A stretch of DNA of 6,926 bases from Crocinitomicaceae bacterium (GTDB taxonomy: Bacteria > Bacteroidota > Bacteroidia > Flavobacteriales_D > Crocinitomicaceae), in contig JALQTG010000036.1 in the NCBI GenBank assembly GCA_023264075.1, positions 1 through 6,926 on the forward strand, in the 5' to 3' direction. Within the stretch, counting starts at the first letter, position 1; every line of letters begins with the position of its first letter. The position numbers and the translations under genes were made by a program. Under the pieces are notes generated by a model, which was not told the origin of the DNA, searched no databases, and saw nothing but the letters and a program-made list of their open reading frames with translations. Shown here in pieces: positions 1 through 6,016 of the stretch.

Positions 1-2223
1 GATAGTCCAGCAGCAATGCGTTATACTGAGGCTCGTTTGAAGAAGATTGCCGAAGAGATGCTGGGCGACTTGGACAAAGAAACTGTAGATTTTGCGAACA
101 ATTTTGATGATAGTTTGCAGGAGCCGACTGTATTGCCTACAAAAATCCCTAACTTATTAGTGAACGGAGCAAGCGGTATTGCAGTTGGTATGGCTACGAA
201 TATGCCACCGCACAACTTGTCAGAAGTGGTGAACGGTATTCAAGCATACATTGATAACCGTAACATTGAAATTGAGGAGTTAATACAACACATAAAAGCA
301 CCAGATTTTCCAACAGGAGGTATTATTTACGGTTACGAAGGCGTGCGTCAAGCATTTGAAACTGGTAAGGGACGCGTTGTAATGCGTGCTAAAGCCGAAA
401 TCGAAGAATCCAAAACAGGCAGAGAGCAAATTATCGTGACTGAGATTCCTTATTTAGTGAATAAGGCAGACATGATTAAGAAAACAGCCGATTTGGTGAA
501 TGATGGGAAGCTAGACGGAATTAGTGATATTCGCGACGAATCGGATAGAACAGGGATGCGTATTGTTTATGAATTAAAACGGGACGCTATTCCAAACGTT
601 GTACTGAATAAATTATTTAAGTTTACTTCTTTACAAACTTCATTTTCAGTAAATAATATTGCACTTGTTGATGGTCGACCACAAATGTTGAACCTCAAAC
701 AAATGATTGAGAAGTTTGTGGAATTTCGTCATGAAGTTGTAATTCGAAGAACGAAATACGAATTAAGAAAAGCAGAGGAAAGAGCGCATCTTTTAGAAGG
801 TTTAATTATCGCATCGGATAATATTGATGAAGTAATTGCCATAATACGTGGTTCTAAAAGTCCTGACGAGGCGCGTGAGAAGTTAATCGCTCGTTTTGAA
901 TTGTCAGATTTGCAGTCGAGAGCCATTGTTGAAATGAGATTGCGTCAGTTAACTGGTCTTGAACAAGACAAGTTACGTGCTGAGTATGAAGATTTAATGA
1001 AAACAATTGCGGACTTAAAGGATATTCTTGCAAATGAGGATAGAAGAATGCAAATCATTAAGGACGAGTTGGATTATGTACGTGAAAAATATGGTGATGA
1101 ACGTCGCTCCGTGATTGAATATTCTGCTTCAGAAATGCGTATAGAAGATTTAATTCCGGATGAAGAAGTGGTTGTAACTATTTCGCATGCAGGATATATC
1201 AAGCGAACTAACCTGACAGAATATAAGGTCCAAAATAGAGGTGGAATGGGCTCGAAGGGTTCAACTACACGTGATAAAGATTTCTTAGAGTCCATATTTG
1301 TTGCTACAAACCACGACTATTTGTTGATTTTTACAGAAAAAGGTAAATGTTTCTGGATGCGCGTCTATGAGGTTCCTGAAGGTTCTAAAACATCCAAAGG
1401 TCGCGCGATTCAAAACTTGATGAACATCGAGCAAGATGACAAAATCAAGGCCTACATTAATGTGAAGGACTTAAAAGATGAGGAGTACGTAAATAGTAAC
1501 TTCATCGTGATGTGTACGAAGAAAGGGGTAATCAAGAAAACATCTCTTGAGGCTTACTCTCGTCCAAGAACGAATGGTATCAATGCCATTAATATTAATG
1601 ATGGAGATGAATTGATTGAAGCTAAATTAACGAATGGTTCAAATGAAATTATTCTAGCTAAGAAATCAGGGTATGCTATCCGATTTAATGAGTCTACTGT
1701 AAGAACAGTTGGACGTAATTCTATCGGGGTAAAAGGTGTTACAATGAGCACGCCATCGGATGAAGTGATCGGAATGATTTGTCTAGAGCACGGAAGTGAT
1801 TCAACTGTGATGGTTGTCTCTGAGAACGGATATGGTAAGCGTTCGTTTGTAGATGACCCTGAAACAGGAGATCCGGTGTATCGTATCACGAATAGAGGAG
1901 GTAAAGGTGTGAAAACCATCTCTGTAACGGAGAAAACTGGTAGTTTGATTGCCATCAAAAATGTAACGGATGAAGACGATTTAATGGTTATTACAAAAAG
2001 TGGTATTACAATTCGTATTCATTTAGACCAAGTTCGAGTTATGGGCCGCGCTGCACAGGGGGTTAAGATTATTAACTTGAAGAAAGGTGGTGAGATTGCA
2101 GCTGTTGCAAAAGTTCCACGTTCTGATGAGGAAGAAGACGGTGAATTACAGGAAGGTATTGAAGGAGGAGGTGCTCCTGAAAACCTTCACAATGGCACAG
2201 TTAATGATGACATAATAGAATAA
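1..2223 (+). CDS. gyrA: DNA gyrase subunit A, 5'-truncated by the window edge
   Basis: GyrA is the cleavage-and-religation and DNA-wrapping subunit of the A2B2 gyrase, which introduces negative supercoils in the cytoplasm. The frame is open from base 1 and begins DSPAAMRYTEARL, the active-site signature; the catalytic tyrosine codon is 22-24 (E. coli Tyr122). About 115 N-terminal residues, including the quinolone-resistance region, lie upstream. Next come the PTKIPNLLVNGASGIAVGM core (about 136-195), FPTGGII (307-327, the DNA-bending isoleucine region), and the tower and coiled-coil with MRLRQLTGLE (934-963). The C-terminal beta-pinwheel shows six blade motifs, at 1231 (QNRGGMG, the GyrA box), 1390, 1561, 1711, 1888 (TNRGGKG) and 2044. 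An acidic, glycine-rich tail ends the protein. The 740 visible residues plus the missing part match the normal length of about 855. The gene ends in three consecutive in-frame TAA codons (2221-2229). ParC is the alternative, but the six blades and GyrA box favour GyrA. Confidence 0.97.
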   Translation, partial: DSPAAMRYTEARLKKIAEEMLGDLDKETVDFANNFDDSLQEPTVLPTKIPNLLVNGASGIAVGMATNMPPHNLSEVVNGIQAYIDNRNIEIEELIQHIKAPDFPTGGIIYGYEGVRQAFETGKGRVVMRAKAEIEESKTGREQIIVTEIPYLVNKADMIKKTADLVNDGKLDGISDIRDESDRTGMRIVYELKRDAIPNVVLNKLFKFTSLQTSFSVNNIALVDGRPQMLNLKQMIEKFVEFRHEVVIRRTKYELRKAEERAHLLEGLIIASDNIDEVIAIIRGSKSPDEAREKLIARFELSDLQSRAIVEMRLRQLTGLEQDKLRAEYEDLMKTIADLKDILANEDRRMQIIKDELDYVREKYGDERRSVIEYSASEMRIEDLIPDEEVVVTISHAGYIKRTNLTEYKVQNRGGMGSKGSTTRDKDFLESIFVATNHDYLLIFTEKGKCFWMRVYEVPEGSKTSKGRAIQNLMNIEQDDKIKAYINVKDLKDEEYVNSNFIVMCTKKGVIKKTSLEAYSRPRTNGINAININDGDELIEAKLTNGSNEIILAKKSGYAIRFNESTVRTVGRNSIGVKGVTMSTPSDEVIGMICLEHGSDSTVMVVSENGYGKRSFVDDPETGDPVYRITNRGGKGVKTISVTEKTGSLIAIKNVTDEDDLMVITKSGITIRIHLDQVRVMGRAAQGVKIINLKKGGEIAAVAKVPRSDEEEDGELQEGIEGGGAPENLHNGTVNDDIIE

Positions 2224-2240
2224 TAATAAAATTAATTAGT

Positions 2241-3446
2241 ATGAAATTCAGATTTATTAAGATAGCTGCACTGGCGGTTGGTATTTTAGTGGTGTCTCTT
2301 GCGAATGCGCAAAAAAGTAACGTTGTTTCGGCTGCTGTAGAGTATAAAAAGTTTGATATGGCTTTTTACGGTGGAAATATGGAGGAGGCAACTTCTGTGC
2401 TGTTAAATTGTAAAGAGTACATTGATCCAGCAATGAAGGATGAGTCAACTAAGGATGACCCGAAAGCTCATTATTACAATGGAATTATCCATTTTGGATT
2501 AATGATTGTCTCAAGTGCTCAACCAGAAAACGAAGCGTTGAAGCAATTTCAATCGGAAGGAACAAAAGAGATTGTGGAGAAATCTTTAAAGTTCGCGCAC
2601 GATGACCGCAAGTACAAGGCAGAAGTTGAAAGCTACATTGATCGTTGGGTAAGTATGATGTCGATGCAAGGTTCAATGATGTTTGAAAAGAAAGAGTATG
2701 ATATGGCATTTGCAGGTTTTGGTGGAGCTTACGCTTTACGCCAAATGATCGATATCGAAGATGAAGACATGAAAAATAATGCACTGGTTTCTGCGAAGAA
2801 TGCTGTAATTACCATGAAGAATGAGGGGAAGACAAAAGAGGCGTTAGAATTCATTGAGTCTACTCAAGAATTACTTCCAGACAATCCTGATTTGGCCATT
2901 GAAGGTATTAACTTGTCGTTCGAGTTAGGAGAATTCGAAAAGGCTGAATCGTTCATTGCAGCAGTTGTTAAAGTAAATCCAGACGATAAACAGCTTTTCG
3001 CTTCGATTGGACGAATTTTTTTAACGAATGCCGATTCTCAAAAGAAAACATTAATGGAAATGGATATCTATTCACCTGATTATGCTTCTCAATCGAGTAA
3101 GGTGGATGAACTCTACGCTAAAGCCGAAACCAATTTGAAAAAGGCGTTAGAAATTGATCCTAAATATGCAGATGCAGCGTATGACCTCGGAGTACTTTAC
3201 CTAGGATTAGGTGAGACGATGAAAGAGCGTGTACGTCAGTTAGATTACGAGGATCCGAATAGAGAAGAACTTGAGAAGAAGAGTGAGGAGTTGTACGCAC
3301 AAGCTGCTGTTCCATTGGAAATTTATGTGGAACAAGACCCAAATAATGCTGCTGTTCTTAGAGTACTTTACCAAGTATACTACAATGCAGGTAATACTGA
3401 AAAAGCATTGGAATACAAAAAACGTTCGGAAGAAGCGGCTGAGTAA
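2241..3446 (+). CDS. Secreted tetratricopeptide-repeat protein downstream of gyrA
   Basis: This 401-residue protein begins with a Sec signal peptide: positive MKFRFIK, a hydrophobic stretch 8-20, then ANA|Q with likely signal peptidase I cleavage after residue 23. There is no lipobox cysteine, so the mature protein is probably soluble in the periplasm. The rest is helical with TPR-like units, clearest at about 195-215, 216-248 (GEFEKAESFIAAVVKVNPDD), 291-325 (AETNLKKALEIDPKYADAAYDLG) and 352-395 (GNTEKALEYKK). Residues 30-190 are helical but poorly matched to the repeat consensus. TPRs mediate protein-protein contacts; no catalytic motif is seen, so the specific role is unknown. It starts 17 bp after the gyrA stop with no promoter or terminator visible between, so it is probably co-transcribed. 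From memory, a TPR protein after gyrA is common in flavobacteria. The ATG is supported by the signal peptide directly after it; no Shine-Dalgarno is seen. Confidence 0.9.
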   Translation: MKFRFIKIAALAVGILVVSLANAQKSNVVSAAVEYKKFDMAFYGGNMEEATSVLLNCKEYIDPAMKDESTKDDPKAHYYNGIIHFGLMIVSSAQPENEALKQFQSEGTKEIVEKSLKFAHDDRKYKAEVESYIDRWVSMMSMQGSMMFEKKEYDMAFAGFGGAYALRQMIDIEDEDMKNNALVSAKNAVITMKNEGKTKEALEFIESTQELLPDNPDLAIEGINLSFELGEFEKAESFIAAVVKVNPDDKQLFASIGRIFLTNADSQKKTLMEMDIYSPDYASQSSKVDELYAKAETNLKKALEIDPKYADAAYDLGVLYLGLGETMKERVRQLDYEDPNREELEKKSEELYAQAAVPLEIYVEQDPNNAAVLRVLYQVYYNAGNTEKALEYKKRSEEAAE

Positions 3447-3473
3447 TTCGTTACTTTATATATTACTAAAGCG

Positions 3474-3503
3474 AAAGTCCTGGTTAGCTCAGGACTTTTT
3501 TTT
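3474..3503 (+). terminator. Rho-independent terminator of the gyrA-TPR unit
   Basis: A perfect 9-bp stem AAAGTCCTG (3474-3482) / CAGGACTTT (3490-3498) encloses a 7-nt loop. The T-run, starting inside the right arm, covers 3496-3503 (8 T). It lies 27 bp after the TPR gene stop and just before the stop of the convergent CvfB-like gene (3507). The perfect stem also forms on the minus strand, but there only TTT then CGCTTT follows, so minus-strand termination would be weaker. Confidence 0.9.
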
Positions 3504-3506
3504 CGA

Positions 3507-4337
3507 TTATTTAATTAATTCAATGTCGTTTTCGTGGATAACAATCATTTTTTCTTTATACAAATTCCCAATGGCTTTTTTGAATGATTTCTTACTCATC
3601 CCAAAGAATGCTCGGATAGCATCGGGGTCGCTCTTGTCTGAAAATTGAAGTACTCCTCCATTCTCATGTAAACATTGTAAAATATACTCAGAATGTTCGT
3701 CAAATCTTTCTGGAGTTAGTTTTTCTAAGGTAATGTCTATTTTTCCATCTTCCCTAATTTCTTTAACATATCCACGAATAGTATCACCCTTAATGATGTT
3801 TTTCGTAATGAAGTTATTGAATATTAATCCTTGATATAAATTATTCACGATTACTTTACGACCAAGATCGGTTAATTCGCACACAAGCAGGTCTACTTCT
3901 TGGTTAACTTCAAGGTCATTAACTTCAGTGCTGAGGTATTTGTTGATTTTAGCTGAACCGAATAACCGATTCGTTTTTGGATCTAGCCCCATAAAAATAA
4001 GATATTCTCCGCGCTCCTGTAGTTTGTTTTTTTGTTCTGAAAATGGAACAAGTAGGTCTTTCTCTAATCCCCAATCCATAAACGCTCCAATGTTATCTAC
4101 TGTTTTAACGGTAAGATAAGCAAACGAATTCAATTGAATGAAAGGCTCTTCGGTTGTCGCAACAATGCGATCCTCCGAATCACGGTAGATAAAAACTTCG
4201 ATTTCTTCCTCCAATGATAAATCTGGTGTCAGGTATTTATTGGGTAAAAGTACATCGTTATTCTGCTCATCAAGCAAATATGCACCAACACTTGTAAAAC
4301 GATTTATGCGCAGCTTGTTCAGTTCTCCTATTTTCAT
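3507..4337 (-). CDS. CvfB-family RNA-binding protein with S1-like OB domains and a winged helix
   Basis: This 276-residue cytoplasmic protein resembles the CvfB/YitL family (COG2996): OB-fold S1-like RNA-binding domains followed by a C-terminal winged helix. The layout read here is a first OB domain at about 1-62 (VGAYLLDEQNNDVLLPNKY), a classic S1 unit at 72-131 (VDNIGAFMDWGLEKDLLVPFSEQ), a third OB domain at 146-205 (GDTIRGYVKEIREDGKIDITL) and a winged helix at about 213-276 (FGMSKKSFKKAIGNLYKEKMI). Length is close to the usual 280-300. In Firmicutes, family members affect virulence-factor expression and bind RNA; the role in Bacteroidota is not established, so post-transcriptional regulation or translation is inferred. 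It starts 44 nt after the stress-protein gene with no terminator between, so it is probably read from the same promoter. There is no clear Shine-Dalgarno before the ATG. Confidence 0.9.
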   Translation of the reverse strand: MKIGELNKLRINRFTSVGAYLLDEQNNDVLLPNKYLTPDLSLEEEIEVFIYRDSEDRIVATTEEPFIQLNSFAYLTVKTVDNIGAFMDWGLEKDLLVPFSEQKNKLQERGEYLIFMGLDPKTNRLFGSAKINKYLSTEVNDLEVNQEVDLLVCELTDLGRKVIVNNLYQGLIFNNFITKNIIKGDTIRGYVKEIREDGKIDITLEKLTPERFDEHSEYILQCLHENGGVLQFSDKSDPDAIRAFFGMSKKSFKKAIGNLYKEKMIVIHENDIELIK

Positions 4338-4381
4338 TATACCATCTTTTGTGCAAAGAAAGGTAAAAATAAGCAGTTGAC

Positions 4382-5185
4382 TTAATAATACAACTTGGAA
4401 AGTAACTTAGAGTTCACAATCAAGCAAGGAAGATTCTCTTCATTTGTTATCAAGAATTGAGCATGACTATCAAATGCAAATAGACTTGATGAATAATAGG
4501 CTAGCGCAACCATGTCCGCATTAATACTTTTTGCGAAACTCATGATTTTTTTCGAATATGCTTTAGAACCTTCCAGGTAATGAACTTCTGATTTCACTCC
4601 TTTTTCTTGATATTCTTTGTTTACTAATGATATTCTAATCTTTATTTGTTGTGCAAGTCGTGGGTCCTTCTGTTTCTCCGCCACAATGAGAACCTCCGCA
4701 TCGAATATTCGTGCGATACTCGCTGCGTGATTGATAATCTGTAAACTTTCTTTAGTTTCGTCTAGGGGAACAACTATTTTTTCAATTTTATTTGGTCGGA
4801 TGGACTCTTGCACAACCAAGAAAGGTACACTTGTCGAGGTAACCACCTTAATCGCATAAGACCCGAACACTTTCTGCATTCCTTTTGCGCCATGTGTTCC
4901 CATAATTATGAAACCAGCCTCTTTGTCTTCTGCTATCTTTCCGATGTCTTCAAAAATATTTCCAACCTTCACCAAAGGCGTTATTTTAATATCCGTTCCC
5001 GAAAGATCAATTTTTTCAATGATTGCCACCAACTTATCATATGCAGCTTTTCCTTTTGACTTGTCGGAAACGATATGCAACAGCTCGATATGTGTTCCTT
5101 TCGGTTTTGCAAGGAATAAAGCATATTCTAGTGCTGCGTCTCCTACACTTGTAAAATCATGTGGTACAACAAAGAGGTTCGACAT
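4382..5185 (-). CDS. Universal stress protein with two tandem Usp domains
   Basis: This is a 267-residue cytoplasmic protein of two UspA-type alpha/beta domains. The first (about 2-126) opens LFVVPHDFTSVGDAALEYA and carries the nucleotide-binding loop G96-T-H-G99-x8-G108-S109, then PFLVVQ. The second (about 134-258) opens KIEKIVVPLDETKESL but has AYYSSSLFAFDS where the glycine loop should be, so it probably does not bind ATP. This is a common arrangement in Bacteroidota. Usp proteins are induced by starvation and other stress; the biochemical role here is unknown. The frame stays open to 5230 and would add MHISFIFIYLIKSYI, but I reject that extension. Met at 5185 starts exactly where Usp homology begins, and a consensus promoter (5201-5231) lies inside the extension. 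The CvfB-like gene follows 44 nt downstream on the same strand. Confidence 0.92.
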   Translation of the reverse strand: MSNLFVVPHDFTSVGDAALEYALFLAKPKGTHIELLHIVSDKSKGKAAYDKLVAIIEKIDLSGTDIKITPLVKVGNIFEDIGKIAEDKEAGFIIMGTHGAKGMQKVFGSYAIKVVTSTSVPFLVVQESIRPNKIEKIVVPLDETKESLQIINHAASIARIFDAEVLIVAEKQKDPRLAQQIKIRISLVNKEYQEKGVKSEVHYLEGSKAYSKKIMSFAKSINADMVALAYYSSSLFAFDSHAQFLITNEENLPCLIVNSKLLSKLYY

Positions 5186-5200
5186 AATGTATGATTTAAT

Positions 5201-5231
5201 CAAATATATGAAAATAAATGAGATATGCAAA
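5201..5231 (-). promoter_or_regulatory. Bacteroidota-type promoter of the universal stress protein gene
   Basis: Read on the minus strand, TTTG (5231-5228) is followed after 19 nt by TATATTTG (5208-5201). This matches the Bacteroidota primary-sigma consensus of TTG/TTTG near -33 and TAnnTTTG near -7 exactly. Transcription should begin around 5193-5197, leaving a leader of about 10 nt before the ATG at 5185. The site fixes the start codon of the stress protein, because a start at 5230 would lie upstream of the transcript. Confidence 0.7.
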
Positions 5232-5262
5232 TTGATTCGCCTAATTTATACCAACAAATTTG
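5232..5262 (+). promoter_or_regulatory. Possible divergent plus-strand promoter
   Basis: TTG (5232-5234), 20 nt, then CAAATTTG (5255-5262), which matches TAnnTTTG at all defined bases except the first. The -33 element abuts the -33 element of the minus-strand stress-protein promoter (5228-5231), so the two would be back to back. The expected start is near 5268. CAAATTTG is its own reverse complement and could equally be chance or an operator. Its main support is a strong plus-strand terminator at 5384-5413 that otherwise has no transcript. Confidence 0.3.
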
Positions 5263-5335
5263 ACATATTCATTATGTAACTTGAATTTTCTTAAAAAAAA
5301 TAATAATCGAACAACCATTTTGAGGCTGCCTGCGT

Positions 5336-5401
5336 TATTTGTGCAGAAAGAGTTTACACTACTACTAATGATTGCTGAAAAATAAGTCTGTATTTGTGCA
5401 G
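5336..5401 (+). repeat. 11-bp direct repeat TATTTGTGCAG, two copies
   Basis: Identical copies lie at 5336-5346 and 5391-5401, 55 bp apart. Each forms the loop and right arm of a hairpin (left arms at 5330-5335 and 5384-5392). The arrangement suggests a duplicated RNA element rather than a transposon or phage scar; no flanking target duplication is seen. Confidence 0.6.
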
Positions 5402-5413
5402 GCTTTTTTTTTT
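5384..5413 (+). terminator. Plus-strand intrinsic terminator with no annotated gene upstream
   Basis: AAGTCTGTA (5384-5392), loop TTTG (5393-5396) and TGCAGGCTT (5397-5405) form a 9-bp stem that includes two G-U wobbles. It runs into ten T (5404-5413). On the minus strand the wobbles become A-C mismatches and only five T (5382-5378) follow after an A, so the plus direction is clearly favoured. The T-run overlaps the stop codon of the minus-strand methyltransferase (5412-5414). The element could still act weakly as that gene's own terminator in the other direction. Confidence 0.7.
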
Positions 5414-5987
5414 AGGAAATTTTTGGAGCATTTGAACATGTGTAAATAAATGCAGGAGGAATGTTTCTGCCGGTAAAATTAATTTGTACCGAGTTAAAGT
5501 ATTGCTGCAAATATTTCTTAGATGTTAATGAATATTGAAATTGTATGTACTTACCATTTTGAGATAATACCTGTTTGCAATGCTGCAGAATTGTTTGAAT
5601 TAATTCACTTGGGAAATTTGCCAATGGAAGAGAGGAAATAACAGCATCCGCTTGATTCTTATTTAATTCTTTCAGAACTGAAGAAATATGTTCTGCGCTC
5701 TCGTTACGAATAATAACGCGTGAGTCATGTTTGAACTCTTCTCTCAACTTGATATAGAATGAGTCGTGCAATTCAAATACTACAAGCATGCAGTCAGGGC
5801 GCATGCGTTGAACGATTTCTCGCGTAAATACACCTGTTCCAGGGCCAAACTCTACAATTACCGTCGCTGTTTTAAAGTTAATGTTTGTCAACATTTTTCG
5901 CATGAGGTGCTTGGAGCTGGGGCTTACCGCGCCAACCATTTTCGACTCCTTGAAAAATTGTTTTATGAAATATCTTTTTTTTTGCAA
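5412..5987 (-). CDS. SAM-dependent methyltransferase, phospholipid N-methyltransferase-like (COG3963 type)
   Basis: A 191-residue class I methyltransferase. FIKQFFKESKMVGAVSPSS (7-25) matches the N-terminal signature of the phospholipid N-methyltransferase-like family. VEFGPGTGVFT (45-55) is SAM motif I, E72 in VVFELHDSF is the likely ribose-binding acid, SSLPLANFP (118-126) is the motif IV region, and IQFQYS (148-153) and NIPPAF (175-180) complete the pattern. Members may methylate phosphatidylethanolamine or other lipids; the substrate is not readable here, and KsgA-type rRNA methylases are more distant relatives. The start is uncertain. TTG at 5987 lies 2 nt after the stop of the dihydroorotase-like gene, which suits translational coupling and keeps the conserved N-terminus. 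ATG at 5939 (Met17) would give 175 residues and has AGGAG six bases upstream, plus a promoter that would exclude the TTG. I prefer TTG on family grounds. Confidence 0.8.
   Translation of the reverse strand: MQKKRYFIKQFFKESKMVGAVSPSSKHLMRKMLTNINFKTATVIVEFGPGTGVFTREIVQRMRPDCMLVVFELHDSFYIKLREEFKHDSRVIIRNESAEHISSVLKELNKNQADAVISSLPLANFPSELIQTILQHCKQVLSQNGKYIQFQYSLTSKKYLQQYFNSVQINFTGRNIPPAFIYTCSNAPKIS
5946..5950 (-). promoter_or_regulatory. Shine-Dalgarno-like AGGAG before the alternative methyltransferase start
   Basis: On the minus strand AGGAG (5950-5946) sits six bases before ATG at 5939-5937. No other gene start inside the window has such a site. It supports a second, shorter start (Met17), but the same bases also encode Lys-Glu of the conserved N-terminus, so the match may be coincidental. 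Confidence 0.35.
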
Positions 5988-6016
5988 AGCTAAATGTCTT
6001 GGTTGTTTTCTACAAA
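5985..6016 (-). promoter_or_regulatory. Bacteroidota-type promoter across the dihydroorotase-like/methyltransferase junction
   Basis: On the minus strand TTTG (6016-6013), 20 nt, then TAGCTTTG (5992-5985), an exact TAnnTTTG. TAG is the stop codon of the upstream gene, and the final TTG is the putative start codon of the methyltransferase. Transcription would begin near 5978-5981, after that TTG, leaving a leader of about 40 nt before ATG 5939. The layout matches the stress-protein promoter in this window, but the bases are also constrained by coding. Confidence 0.45.

Larger units (their letters stand above)
5268..5413 (+). ncRNA. Candidate small RNA between the stress-protein and methyltransferase genes
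   Basis: The 226-bp gap holds no plausible protein gene, yet its plus strand ends in a strong intrinsic terminator. The 5' boundary is inferred from a possible promoter at 5232-5262; the 3' boundary is the end of the T-run. Two related hairpins are visible: CTGCGT-TATTT-GTGCAG (5330-5346) and the terminator stem (5384-5405). Both contain TATTTGTGCAG. In addition, GCCTGC (5328-5333) can pair with GCAGGC (5398-5403), which would compete with the terminator stem or close a long-range helix. The only small reading frame is ATG-ATT-GCT-GAA-AAA-TAA (5368-5385). Read-through would be antisense to the methyltransferase gene. I do not recognise a known RNA family. The terminator is well supported; the RNA as a unit is an inference. 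Confidence 0.35.

Noticed and set aside
1554..1958. Open frame of 134 codons on the minus strand inside gyrA
   Set aside because: It lies wholly antisense to the well-conserved pinwheel blades 3-5 and has no protein-like domain; a shadow.
3271..3648. Plus-strand open frame across the TPR gene end and terminator
   Set aside because: It runs out of frame through the TPR gene, the terminator and the 3' end of the CvfB-like gene; the composition is not protein-like.
4354..4361. TTTCTTTG as a promoter -7 box for the CvfB-like gene
   Set aside because: One defined base mismatches, and the nearest TTG is about 29 nt upstream, outside the usual 19-21 nt spacing.
5186..5230. N-terminal extension of the stress protein (MHISFIFIYLIK...)
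   Set aside because: Usp homology begins at Met 5185, and the exact promoter motif lies inside this stretch, so it should not be in the mRNA.
4908..5279. Plus-strand open frame antisense to the stress protein
   Set aside because: Antisense to conserved Usp sequence, with no recognisable domain; a shadow.
5368..5385. Five-codon reading frame (MIAEK) just before the plus-strand terminator
   Set aside because: Too short to support as a gene; no Shine-Dalgarno, and no downstream plus-strand gene for a leader peptide to control.
5378..5411. Minus-strand intrinsic terminator for the methyltransferase
   Set aside because: In this direction the stem has two A-C mismatches and a five-T tail separated by an A; it may work weakly, but the plus direction is far better.
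5268..5413. 6S RNA or another named RNA family
   Set aside because: The GCCTGC/GCAGGC pairing recalls a closing stem, but I see no diagnostic central bubble or known family motif.
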